Shown one piece after another: positions 35,796-46,765 of a stretch of DNA of 64,000 nt. The notes beneath the pieces are model-generated. The model was not told where the DNA came from. It saw nothing but the letters and a program-made list of their open reading frames with translations, and searched no databases. How positions within the stretch are numbered: the stretch's first letter is position 1; each line of letters begins with the position of its first letter. The position numbers and the translations under genes were made by a program. Origin of the DNA: Nemophila menziesii (taxonomy: Eukaryota > Streptophyta > Magnoliopsida > Boraginales > Hydrophyllaceae); contig JARWIR010000010.1 in the NCBI GenBank assembly GCA_029959085.1, positions 13,909,001-13,973,000 of the forward strand. Direction: 5' to 3'.

Positions 35796-36554
35796 TCAGT
35801 GCTTGTTGTGAGTATCAGAATCCTTAACAACAGTGACTGGACAAGTAGCATTTGAGAGCACATAGTTTGTTACGCTTCCCATAACGATCCTTTGTAGAGC
35901 GCTAAGGCCTCTACTACCCATTACCAAACAATCCACCTTCAAATCTTCAACAGCCTCAACTAGTTTCTCTCTAGCATCTCCCCAAAACAATTTCGCAACA
36001 ACAGTAATCTATAAAAAAAAAAAGAATTTCGTTGAGAAATAATATAGCATTCTAATTTTAATTCACAATTATCTTTTAAAGGACTATTAGACATCATTTT
36101 AATATGATCGAAGACACTTATACTCTGATAAGTCAATTAGATTAGCTTCAGTATAACATCAAATTAACTACTCATTATCTCTAAACAATAATTGTAGAAC
36201 CTCTTTCTGTCTAGTAGCCGTGTCAAGGATGTCAAGGATTTCCATATTAGGTTTGAGACCATATTTCTTGATCACCGAAGGCTCACGAACCTCAACCAAT
36301 GGAATAAGAGCTACAAAAATTAAAATAAATTATGGAATAATTTGTTGTAAATAAAATCTAGTTAAGAATTACTTACGAGAACCGGTTTGGGCCCAGAGCT
36401 GGTTGAAGGACTCATCAAGAGAACTGTTAGGAATGACATGGATGATGCAGAGAGAGTCACCTTTAACAACTAAGTTATTAATAGCCCATTCCAGAGCTAA
36501 TTTGCTGCTCTTTGAGAAGTCCATCGCCACACCTACTTTTTTATCTTGAACCAT
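35796..36554 (-). CDS. Universal stress protein A-like protein
   Basis: There are three exons on the minus strand: 36554-36377, 36310-36201 and 36008-35796, giving 166 residues. Exon 1 encodes the alpha/beta Rossmann-like start ([28 protein letters not shown]). Exon 2 encodes [15 protein letters not shown]. Exon 3 encodes [16 protein letters not shown] and the nucleotide-binding signature [16 protein letters not shown], which fits G-x2-G-x9-G-S of the ATP-binding UspA class. Donors are GTAAGT and a weaker GTTCTA. Length and exon structure match plant USP/PHOS32-type proteins, implicated in stress signalling in the cytosol. A MULE ends 155 bp upstream of the start codon. Confidence 0.9.
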
Positions 36555-36680
36555 CTTTCTTCACCTTCTTAGACTTAGAGCTTCTTCTTACTTCTTAAGA
36601 CTTGGAGCTTTCTTTCTCTATATTTCGATCTGTTATTCCTTTATTGTCTTCTTCTATACAAAAGAAAACTAAATAAAGTT

Positions 36681-36696
36681 GTATGTATATATTGCG
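36681..36696 (-). promoter_or_regulatory. Likely TATA box of the stress-protein gene
   Basis: On the minus strand this reads GCAATATATACATAC, about 130 bp before the ATG. It is the best TATA candidate in the short space left between the gene and the MULE terminus at 36709. Confidence 0.4.
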
Positions 36697-36708
36697 TGTC
36701 TTTTTTTA

Positions 36709-37465
36709 GAGTATTGATATATACCACCCAAATCTATACCACTTAAATGTCACCCGTGATGTGACGTCCTACATGACATGTACACCTCATTATTTCTAAT
36801 TTTTAAATGTTCTTTATTTTATTTAATATCTTTTATTTAATTACCTTTATTATATCAATCTAAATAAATTACTTAAAATATCTAATTTAATACAACATGT
36901 TATCTTCTCCATTGTATCGACCGATTACCATAGCTCAAGCAAAAAAAAAAAAAAAACAGATGACATCAACTCCTCCGGCGGCGGACCACGAAGAAATTAC
37001 TCCGTCTCCAAAAAAGTAAATAAATTAAATAAATAATAGATTTCAATTTTTGTAAAATTATTTTTTCTGAATTATCTGTTGTTTGTGTATTATGTTTTAT
37101 ACGAATCCTACATTGGCCATCTTATAGTTGTTGGAAGCCATTTAAATATGAAAGTGTTTTTTTTTTGTTTTTTTGTTTTTTTCGTGTACCAAAAAATGTT
37201 TGCTGCAATTAGTGTGTAATGGGAGGTTTGCAACTGTGAAGAAAAGTTGTGAAATAATAACTTTTACAAATTAGACATACTATGAACACTTCCACTTTTT
37301 ACTTAAATTGAATAAATAATTGATTCTATTTTTTGTAAATATCAATTTTTAAGAATTATCCAGATACAATATAATTACAATTACAATTGTGTTCAGTATT
37401 TTGTTGTTATAAAAATCCTACCTTGGCCATCGTGTAAGTATTGGAAGCCTTTTACTATGTGATAA
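36709..37465 (+). repeat. MULE left terminal inverted repeat
   Basis: It matches 42357-43147 in inverse orientation. It includes CATGACATGTACACCTCATTA, CGACCGATTACCA and GTTTGCTGCAATTAGTGTG. It carries the first coding exon of the transposase at 36959-37015. Confidence 0.88.
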
Positions 37466-40400
37466 GGAATTGTTTCACTAATAGCTTTAATACAACTAAG
37501 AAATAGAAAAATAAAAAAGTCAGATGATTTATAATTTTCTTTTTTTTCATATAATTTATAATTTTATTGGACAGGAAATTTAATGGAGATGATATCGAGG
37601 TTCCCAAAAAAGGAATGCTTTTTCAGTCATATGAAGATACTCGTGAATTTTTTATTCGATATGCAAAGAAAGTCGGATTTGGGACGATGAATAAAAGATT
37701 AAACCGTGGAAATGATGGAAAGGTTAGATCATATACGGTTTCATGCGATAAATCTGGTAATCCTAGACACACGGCTACTAATGATTTTAAAAAAAAAAAC
37801 CTACGAAAAAAACCAATTATCCTGTTAGAATTATTGCAAATTTGAATAATGATGGACTATATTGTTTGTCAATCGTTAAGTTAACCACTATGTTGATCCG
37901 CAAGATACATACAAGCATAGTAGTAACAAAAAAATTGATACTCCTACAATAAGAATTCTTGAATTGAATGATAAAGTAGGAATTAAAGTAGGTAAACGTT
38001 TTAACGTATTTGCAGTAGAAGCAGGTGGATTTGAAAATGTTCATTTTGATGAAAGAGACTGTATAAATTTTATTGCTAAACAAAGACGGTTAAAGGTTGG
38101 TGAAGGTGATGCTGAAGCTCTTTTTAGTTACTTTAGAAGAATGCAAAGAAAGAATTCTGATTTTTTTCATGTCATTGACGTTGATGAAAAAAATAGGATT
38201 AAAAATGTTTTTTGGGCTGATGCAAGGTGTAGAGCATCATATGAATCATTCAACGATGTTGTTACTTTTGATACAACTTACTTGACAAATAAATATGATA
38301 TGCCATTTACGCCATTTGTTGGGATAAATCACCATGGACAGTCAATATTGTTGGGTTGTGCATTACTTGCGAATGAAACTTCTGAAAATTATGTTTGGCT
38401 ATTTGAAGTATGGTAAGAATGTATGTCAGGAATTGCACCAAAAGCAATCATCACAGATCAGTGTCAAGCAATTCAGAATGCAGTAAGTTGTGTTTTTTCG
38501 CAGTCTCATTATCGATTATGCTTGTGGCATATAATGAAAAAAGTTCCAGAAAAATTTGGAAGATATGAGAAATATCTTAATATCACTAGTACTTTACGTC
38601 GACTTGTGCATAACTGTTTAAAAATCAATGATTTTGAAATAGGATGGAAAAATATGATAGAGAAATATGAGTTGGAGGATAATAATTGGCTTAATAGTTT
38701 ATATGAATGTCGATATCGTTGGGTTCCTGTCTATGTGAATGATAATTTTTGGGCCGGAATGTCAATTACTCAAAGGAGTGAGAGTATGAATGCTTTCTTT
38801 GATGGTTATGTGCGAAGTACAACCAGCCTATAACAATTTGTTGAGCAATACGACTTGGAAATGCAACAAAAGATAAAGAAAGAAAAAGAAGCGGATTTTC
38901 ATTCTAGAAATGTAAGTTGTCCATATGTTTTTACATACTCTATGGAAAAACAAATAAGGGAAGTATATACAAATTCAATATTCCAAATGTTTCAGGATGA
39001 GATTAAGAGTCTCATATATTGTAATAATATTACTCTTATTAACACGGATGGGACTACACTTACATTTGATGTCACGGAAATTTTGCATGGTTATGAAAGC
39101 TTACAGACTCGTGTTTCTTATGAAGTTACTCTTAACATGAATACATTAGATGTGGTATGTATATGCCGATCATTCGAGTCGCGGGGCATTCTTTGTAGAC
39201 ACATATTATATGTATACATATACCAAAGTATAAAAATCATCCCAGATAAATACATTGTTCGGCGTTGGCGAAAAGATATACAACGCCCTCATACAGATAT
39301 AAAGTGTCTTATTGATGACTTTGAATCAAATGAGGAAAATATGAGATATAACAAGTTATTATCGCAGGCAATGGAAATTGTACGAGTTGGAGCAAAGTCT
39401 GAAGATTTATGCAATAGTACCATGATTTTATTGAATGAAGTTAAAGAAAATATTATCAATAACTGTGTAAAAGATAATCATGAATACGATGGGAAAGTCA
39501 ATGGTAACAATGTTGGAAATTCTCAATCTATAAACTTAGGATCTAAAGTTCTCAGTCCGATACGAGTACCAAGAAAAGGACGCCCTTGCTCAAAAAGAAA
39601 AGAGTCTATTGTAGATAAAATCATAAAAACATCCAAGAAAAAGGTATGTATTTACATTATATTGTCTTTTGTTAATATTTTTTATTTCATTTAAGTGAAT
39701 TCGTTTATACCCCTTTATCATAAATTTATTTTTCTGTTTTGTAGATTTCTAAAGGAGGTCAGACACGTAATAAATCACAATCTAATAGGTCTAGTGGAAA
39801 AACACAAAAAGTAAGGTGTAAAGTATTTTTTTAATGATTAATGATATTTGTCACCCTTTTTGTATCACCCTTTTATCACCTCCTACATGTATGCCTACAT
39901 GTACCAATGAATGGATTTCTCTATCTTATTTAATTTTTCTCTATCTTCTATTCAAGGAAATCAATACATATATATAGAAGGGTGATAATAGGGTGATATG
40001 AAAAGAGGTGACATATATTATTACTCTTTTTTAATTTATTTATATTAAATTGAAGGATAGGTTAATTGATTTTTTAATCAGGTTGGAAGAAATTTAAATT
40101 TCCATGAAAAGAATATATTTTCCGATGTTGAAAATATTGTTATACAAGAGCCTATTGAAAATATCGTATTACAAGAAAGTATAAATCTTGCATTGCCACT
40201 GGTTCCAGTAAGTTTTTTATTAGTTTTCTTTGATCATCTAATAATTGTCTTACACTTATATTTGGTTAGGATTTACCAAACAATAAAGATACGTTTCCGG
40301 GATTTATGCAACTATTACAGGTTTGGAGATTATTATATGTCTAGTTCATTTTTCAATATACTTGCTTATCATTTTTCTCGGTTATTTCAAATGTTAAATT

Positions 40401-40681
40401 TTAGCAATATGAGGGACTTGGGGAAAGTAATCCAACCCATAGAGAAAGAACATTGATTGATGAAGGTGATATTTTGTTTCTTTGAGCATTTTCAGTTAAA
40501 AAATTATGATTATAATATTATAATAAGGATAGATTGTATCTAAAATTATACTAGATTTTCAGATTATGTGAATGAAGAACAATCATAAAGAAGGTACATA
40601 GGACAAGTATGTGAAAGAAATGAGACGAAATTTAGGTGTGGAATTCGTAGTCGTGGGCCGAGAAAGCCGGAGAAGACCTAA
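36959..40681 (+). pseudogene. FAR1-related MULE transposase, decayed
   Basis: The first exon, ATG at 36959, encodes MTSTPPAADHEEITPSPKK and splices at GTAAAT (37016). The acceptor at 37572 keeps frame into KFNGDDIEVPKKGMLF and the FAR1 DNA-binding domain. Then come the MULE DDE region (VVTFDTTYLTNKYDMPF, AIITDQCQAIQNAV, LCLWHIMKK, RSESMNAFF) and a SWIM zinc finger (CICRSFESRGILCRH). Later exons (39746-39810, 40082-40208 and beyond) end GPRKPEKT at 40681. Lesions are a shift in the A11 run near 37790, another near 37880, a TAA at 38414 after FEVW and a TAA at 38831 after TTSL. A MITE sits in one intron. Domesticated FAR1/FHY3 factors share this architecture, but the flanking inverted repeats show a transposon. 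Confidence 0.85.
39836..40026. mobile_element. Small MULE-type MITE with 9-bp target duplication
   Basis: TTTTTTAAT flanks both sides (39827-39835 and 40027-40035). The left end GATTAATGATATTTGTCACC and the inverse of the right end, GAGTAATAATATATGTCACC, are terminal repeats that also resemble the host MULE terminus GAGTAATGATATATACCACC. It lies in an intron of the transposase gene, 191 bp, noncoding. Confidence 0.85.
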
Positions 40682-40880
40682 TAAGGAGGAAATTTTGTTA
40701 TTCTATTATTTGATTAATTTTTTGTATTGATCGTAGAGTGTTTACTCTAATTCTTTGTTCTTTTCTTAATTTGTTTTACGTTATAACAAAACAAAATAAA
40801 ATGCCTCGATTTTTCTTGATTTGTTAATGCACCATAAATCTCTATAATTTTGATCTATTTTTTGTCTAGCAATTGACATG

Positions 40881-41079
<199 letters not shown>

Positions 41080-41576
41080 CATTTATGTATTCATTGGTAT
41101 TATAAATATGATTCAATACCTTCTGTACACTAGAAATTCATATAAATTCATATATATGATACAATACCTTTAGAGTCTACTTTTGTATTGTCGAAATAAA
41201 AATATCTTATTGAAAAAATAGAGTCTTTACAATAAAGCATTACAAGGAAACGAAAACAAATCTTCAATATGTGATTATCTTCTAAACAATCGAACAATCA
41301 TTCCCATTCTACAAATCAATATCAATATATATAAATCCCGATTACCATGACTACTCAACTGCCACAGCACCCATGAGTATCAAGAGAACGATGTTACACA
41401 TGCATCGTCATACAAACTACTTAACATCTAAATAGGATAAATCTATCATTAAGGCTACAAATACTGCTTTCAGAATTCTATATCAATTGAATATCTCATA
41501 ATATAGAATATTTGTGAATATAACTTTAATGATAAAAAATGTAGAAAAATTCATTTGGCTGCTAAATTGGCTTTTG

Positions 41577-42026
41577 TCAAAGCAGATCACTATTTTCTTC
41601 ATCACTGAAGCTTTTCTGAATTTTCTTCCAGTTCTCTTCAAAAACCACAATTAATCTCTTTTACCTCTAATCTCATGTATTTTGAACCGAATCAACTCCC
41701 CTCTCTTGAATTTTTTTACGAACTACTTCTGCAATACAAAATTACATATTGTGATAAAAACTCTTAGTTTGGAGTATGAAGTACTTAAACATAAACAAAT
41801 CACAAAAATAGTAACATTTTAAAATCAAACCTTCTCAACGTGTTAATTCGGAGTCTTTGAATCTTTTACAAAATGATGAACCTGACTTCTTTTGATTAAT
41901 TTTATTCTTTGCCAAATTTATGAAGATAGCAACTTATTGATGGACATTAGTAGCAGGTACTATTCTACTTATGCTTTCAATGTCTAGGGTTGCTTCTTTA
42001 CCACATTTTCAATGCTCACGATACAC
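41577..42026 (-). pseudogene. Second MULE-borne gene, convergent with the transposase, unidentified
   Basis: On the minus strand an exon-like segment follows a TTTGTCAG acceptor at 42026, with the phrases CGKEATLDIESISRIVPATN and KKSGSSFCKRFKDSEL broken by three stops. A further segment after TTGCAG at 41728 reads VVRKKIQERGVDSVQNT. A last one reads VVFEENWKKIQKSFSDEENSDLL with its stop at 41577-41579. The composition (Lys, Ser, acidic tail) and splice-like borders suggest a decayed protein-coding gene transcribed inward from the right repeat. The arrangement recalls MuDR, which has two convergent genes, but I see no similarity I can name. Confidence 0.4.
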
Positions 42027-42356
42027 CTGACAAATATAAGATTTAAACAATGTTAAACAAACATCCTAAACTAAAGGATTAGATAAAAAGTGATATATTA
42101 AAGTGTTAAATTAACCGCCGCATTGAAACAAACATATATCCAGAAGACCTTCGGCATATAGATCTAATATTGCTTCTCAATCAAATTTAGACTAATTAAT
42201 TCAATTGAATTAAACTCTTGGATTCCAAATATAGCTAATGAATTAATTTAATCAATTAAATAAAAGTAAATCTTACTGATTTGACAATATTGTCATAGTA
42301 TCTAAGATTACCGCCGTGTTATAAGCATACTAAAATCTTATGTAAACTATAAGATT

Positions 42357-43147
42357 TTATCCATTCAATTACTGGCTTCCAGTAGTTATGGGATTGCCAT
42401 TGTAGGATTTTTATAACAATATAGTAATGAACACAATTGTAATTATACATGAATTTGGGTAATTCTAAAAAATTGACATTTACAAAAAGAAGGAATCAAT
42501 TACTTGAATCTGGCCGTTGTTATAAAAATCATTATTACATTGACAAATATGGATAAATTTTGAAATGGACATAGTGAAAGTGTTCATAGTATGTCTAATT
42601 TGTAAAAGTTATTATTTCACAACTTTTCTTCACAGTTGCAGACCTCCCATTACACACTAATTGCAGCAAACATTTTTTGGTACACGAAAAAAAAAAAACA
42701 CTTTCATATTTAAATGGCTTCCAACAATTATAAGATGGCCAATGTAGGATTCGTATAAAACATAATACACAAACAACAGATAATTCAGAAAAAATAATTT
42801 TACAAAAATTGAAATCGATTATTTATTTAATTTACTTACTTTTTTGGAGACGGAGTAATTTCTTCGAGGTCCGCCGCCGGAGGAGTTGATGTCATCTGTT
42901 TTTTTGTTTGTTTTTGCTTGAGCTGTGGTAATCGGTCGATACAATGGAGAAAATAACATGTTGTATTAAATTAGATATTTTAAGTAATTTATTTAGATTG
43001 ATATAATAAAGGTAATTAAATAAAAGATATTAAATAAAATAAAGAACATTTAAAAATTAGAAATAATGAGGTGTACATGCCATGTAGGACGCCACATCAC
43101 GGGTGACATTTGGGTGGTATAGAGTTGGGTGGTATATATCATTACTC
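42357..43147 (-). repeat. MULE right terminal inverted repeat
   Basis: This is the inverse of 36709-37465. It carries an inverted copy of the transposase start exon (42840-42896) with one clear difference, Leu for His (..PPAADLEEITP..), and an intact splice donor (GTAAGT here). Confidence 0.88.
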
Positions 43148-43168
43148 TTTATTCAAATAGGTTAAAGT

Positions 43169-43918
43169 TAGGGGTGAGCATGGTGCAGTTTCGTCTCGGT
43201 TTTTGGCCAAAACCGAAATCGAACCGAATGATTCGGTTTTTTATAATTTAAAAACAAAACCCGACGGTTCGCATTTGGTTACACATTCAGTTTTTGGTTT
43301 CGGATTGGTTTGGTTCGGTGCATGGTTCGCTTTGAATTTGAACGCTTAGCCAATAATATTTGTCAACCTATTTCTTGAAATACATTGTCCAATAGTGACT
43401 AATATTCCAATACAATTATAATAGTATTACATAATCGGGATATTAATATATCAATTAAATAAACTTATAATGTAGCAACGATTATAATTTAATTTAGAAT
43501 ACTAAATATATTTATATAATTAAAACTATTACTTCCAAATTCATAAAATTACGATTAATAAAATCAATCAAGTAACTGATACTAACTAATATAATCTTAA
43601 GTAATATATAAAAAATTCTCAGTAATAGCACCACCGAATAGTAAAATAAAAATTTCATGTAGATGATAAATTCTCACAATAAGTTTCTCCCACAAGATTG
43701 TTATAAAAAACTTCCCAAATTGCTTATTTTTTTCCTATCACGGTTCGGTTTTTGTTTGGTTTTTTTTGGTTCGGTTTTTGCGTAGGAAACCGAACCAAAA
43801 ACTTCGATTTTTAAAAATTCAAAACCGAACCGTTTGGTTTTTCGATTTTTGGTTATGTTCGGTTTTTTCTAGTTTTTTGGTTCGGTTTGGTTTTTTGGTT
43901 CGCATTTGCTCAGCCCTA
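43169..43918. mobile_element. hAT-type MITE with perfect 8-bp target duplication
   Basis: The ends TAGGGGTGAGCA and TGCTCAGCCCTA are inverted repeats with one mismatch. GTTAAAGT flanks both sides (43161-43168 and 43919-43926). Subterminal GGTTCGGTTT repeats are abundant at both ends, around an AT-rich core without coding capacity. It lies 21 bp outside the MULE. Confidence 0.92.
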
Positions 43919-44065
43919 GTTAAAGTAAACGAGAATGCGAATAAATTGCTCATATAATTATTAAATATAATACTTAACTATTATGGTCTTTAAAAAGTAT
44001 ATGTACCATCTCTAGCTGCATTAAGTGTGCAAGTAAGGCTAATTACCTTAAATAATTTCTCGCAG

Positions 44066-44245
44066 ATAATGAGCAATGGAATATTTAAGAGCCTCGTGCA
44101 CAGGGTAGTGACAAACTTAGAAAGAGAAAGAAATACTCTAGTTGTATTTTGTTCTCCAGACCCAAATAAAGAGATCCGACCTGCAGGGAAGCTCATCGAT
44201 GAGAAGACACCAAGATTATACAAGACCGTGAAATTTAAAGATTAT
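44066..44245 (+). pseudogene. 2-oxoglutarate/Fe(II) dioxygenase last exon, first part
   Basis: After a CTCGCAG acceptor the exon reads IMSNGIFKSLVHRVVTN, then ERERNTLVVFCSPDPNKEI and LIDEKTPRLYKTVKFKDY. This is the C-terminal part of the DSBH domain of plant DOXC-class dioxygenases (SRG1/norcoclaurine synthase 1-like). The HRV histidine is the third iron ligand, and R-x-T two strands later is the 2-oxoglutarate-binding Arg motif. No earlier exon occurs in the window. The exon is interrupted at 44246 by an LTR retrotransposon and resumes at 52844. Confidence 0.85.
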
Positions 44246-45472
44246 TGACGTCTCCTCATTTGTGATAATAAAATCTATTTCTGAGACATCATTTGAGGCG
44301 TATTTATTAGTTTATAGGTCGATTTTCGCATGATTTAGTACACTTTCCTATTTTGTGTCTTGAATTGATTATTTATTATTTTTAGAGCATATTGGGTTTA
44401 ATTATTTATTTAGTGTGTAGCTTTAGAAATATATGGTAATTAATTAGAGTCCAAGTCAATTCTAAAAGCTAAAAGAAAGAAGATAAACATGGAAATTGAA
44501 GATAAGGAAGTAAAAGCTAAAATTATGGAATAGGAAAAGCTGCCATAAATCTGAATTCCAGCATCCACGACCACAAATCAGCTTATATCTCAAAATCGAT
44601 GAGGAATTTGGAAGAACGGTCAAGAGAAAAGTTAAATATCATTCTGGGACGATGAATTTTGACTACTCATACGCGTCAAAAAGATAAGAATTGAAGCTGT
44701 TATGACCAAAACAAAAGCGGGGCTGATTCCATATTTTAGGGTTACGAATTTGAGTTGGGCTAGGAGTCCACTACTTACCTTCTCCTTCAAGAAAACGAAT
44801 TAGGTCTTCATATACCCTATAAATACAGTCTCTTAACATTAGAAAATCATCCTTGGCCAAACCTTAAGGCCAGGAAGAAGCTGTCATTAGCTAAGGCATA
44901 TTTAATTATGGGAAAAACATATAGCGTCTAGAACAAGGTTTAGACCTGACAAATAAACCTAACTAAATAGTCACTATGGTTTAGTGTATTGATATTTAAT
45001 CAATTGCAGGAAAAGATTATTAGTTTCTTATTGACACAGGTAAACCCTAAAATTATCTACCTAGCGCATTTGAAACCGAACATTGAAATACTACATAATT
45101 CACCCTTACGTGTTTAGAACGGCAAAACTAGTGGGGATTACTTGCTAATTACTCAGGCTAAACTATCATATACCATCTTCTTTTCTTTTATTTAATTTTC
45201 TGTCTTTAATTTATTAGTTTAGTTTTATTATTCAAAACCCAAATAAATATCTATATTTCTCTCCTTTACTCTTGCGTATTATTATTCTAGCTCTCATATC
45301 TGCACTTGATAATTTGCATAAGTTCTCTCTAACTTTCGAGTCTCTGAGGAACGAATTCTACTTATTCATTAAAACTTGCATACGATTTGTATACTTGCAG
45401 AACCGTGCTCAGTTTAGGGTGTTTATTTGCACTTATTTTATACATTATTTTATCACACCTTAGGCGACACCA
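44246..45472 (+). repeat. 5' LTR of the Athila-like element
   Basis: It starts TGACGTCTCCTCATTTGTGA and ends GGCGACACCA, 1227 bp. Relative to the 3' LTR it lacks 287 bp (the part corresponding to 51965-52251). A TATAAATA promoter motif lies at 44818-44825 and is conserved in the 3' LTR (51900-51907). Confidence 0.9.
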
Positions 45473-45854
45473 AGTTTTTGGCGGCGCTGCCGGGGACTAC
45501 ATCGTTAGTACTTGTGTAGTTATCTAGTGCTTATATTTTAGTTAGTTCTATTTTACGCTTTTTCTTTTAGTTTTTGTTTTACAGATCTTTAGGCGAGAGC
45601 AGATTTATTAGGAAAGGGAAGTTTCGTATTACTAGATCCTGCAGAAGCTAATACAATTATGAAGAATACTCTAGACATCATAGACCAACAACTTGATGAA
45701 TTACGCGAACTAGCGCGAGAAATAGCTCATGGAAATCTAGTACATACTTTACCTTCATGTCCTAGTTCTTGAGCAAGAGATCACCCGTGGGAGAATTGCA
45801 TGAATAATCCAGCTTCAATTTCCTTCATACCTTATCAAAGAAACCATTATTATA

Positions 45855-46765
45855 ATGGTTATTATCAATCTCAAGGAAATTACGATGATTATCAGCCCCC
45901 CACAGAATCATAATTGGGTCGGAAATCAACAGACATATTATCAACCGCGACCACAATCTTATTATCCTCCACAACCTATCTATCAAGAAGCGCCGATTTA
46001 TAATGAAGCTTACCAAGAACCACCTATTTATTCAATGCAACAAACCATACAAGAGCAACCTTCGAGTTTGAATTCAAGCATGGCTAAGATGGTGAACCTA
46101 GTTGAAGAAAATATGAAGATTAGCCAGCAAAGAAGCCAAAACTCATCCAAGGTGCTAAAGAATCTTGAGCATACAATGTCACAAATGGCGAGTAAACTTC
46201 AAATCTTTGCAAAAGGGAAACTCCCAAGTGATACTAGTGCTCCAGAAGACAATGTTTGTCATGCAGTTGAATTAAGAAGTGGAAACCAATTACCTCCGCC
46301 TAGAGTAGAACCAGAACCAACCTCTATTCCTGAAAAAGTGGTTGAAGAAACAATCAAAGACAAGGTGGAAGAGGTAATTGAACAAATGAGTGTCCCAGAG
46401 AAGACACCAGAAAAGAAAGAGAGCACGGTGGTAACCAGTACACGTCTTCCTCCACCATTCCCATCACGTGTCAAAACCAAGAACAACAAAAATTTACAAA
46501 AGTTCCTTGACATGGTGAACAAGATAAAGATTAACATACCGTTTGTAGAAGCTCTTAAAAGAATGCCACAATATCGAAAATTCATGAAGGACATTCTTTT
46601 TAACAAACGAAGATTCGAAACTGAGGAGATGAGTGGATCACCAGATAGGTGTAATACTATCAAGTTACCACCAGACACACCCACAACCACGAACTCTTGG
46701 ATGGCACCATCCATGATTATAAAGAATAGAGCTGAGAAGTTCGTGGGAATTAGAGGCAAGGGGTG
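45855..46765 (+). pseudogene. Athila-type gag C-terminal fragment
   Basis: The open frame has a Pro/Tyr/Gln-rich start (NWVGNQQTYYQPRPQSYY), a coiled-coil-like middle (LKNLEHTMSQMASKLQIFAKGKLPSDT), HAVELRSGNQLPPPRVE, and the conserved INIPFVEALKRMPQYRKFMKDI. The last two are hallmarks of Athila/Ty3-gypsy gag just before the protease. The N-terminal gag core is missing, and a shift near 45895 separates it from upstream gag-like sequence (FIPYQRNHYYNGYYQ). It is cut at its end by the solo LTR. Confidence 0.83.

Noticed and set aside
36700..36708. 9-bp target duplication of the MULE
   Set aside because: CTTTTTTTA and TTTATTCAA do not match; no duplication could be shown.
37567..40681. Domesticated FAR1/FHY3-type transcription factor gene
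   Set aside because: Two frameshifts, two nonsense codons and flanking long terminal inverted repeats show a decayed transposon gene.
44018..44060. Upstream ATG at 44027 as start of a small protein
   Set aside because: The segment before 44066 looks like an intron ending in CTCGCAG; dioxygenase similarity begins exactly after it.
46259..46759. Minus-strand open frame of 166 codons
   Set aside because: It is antisense to the gag fragment, whose conserved motifs are on the plus strand.
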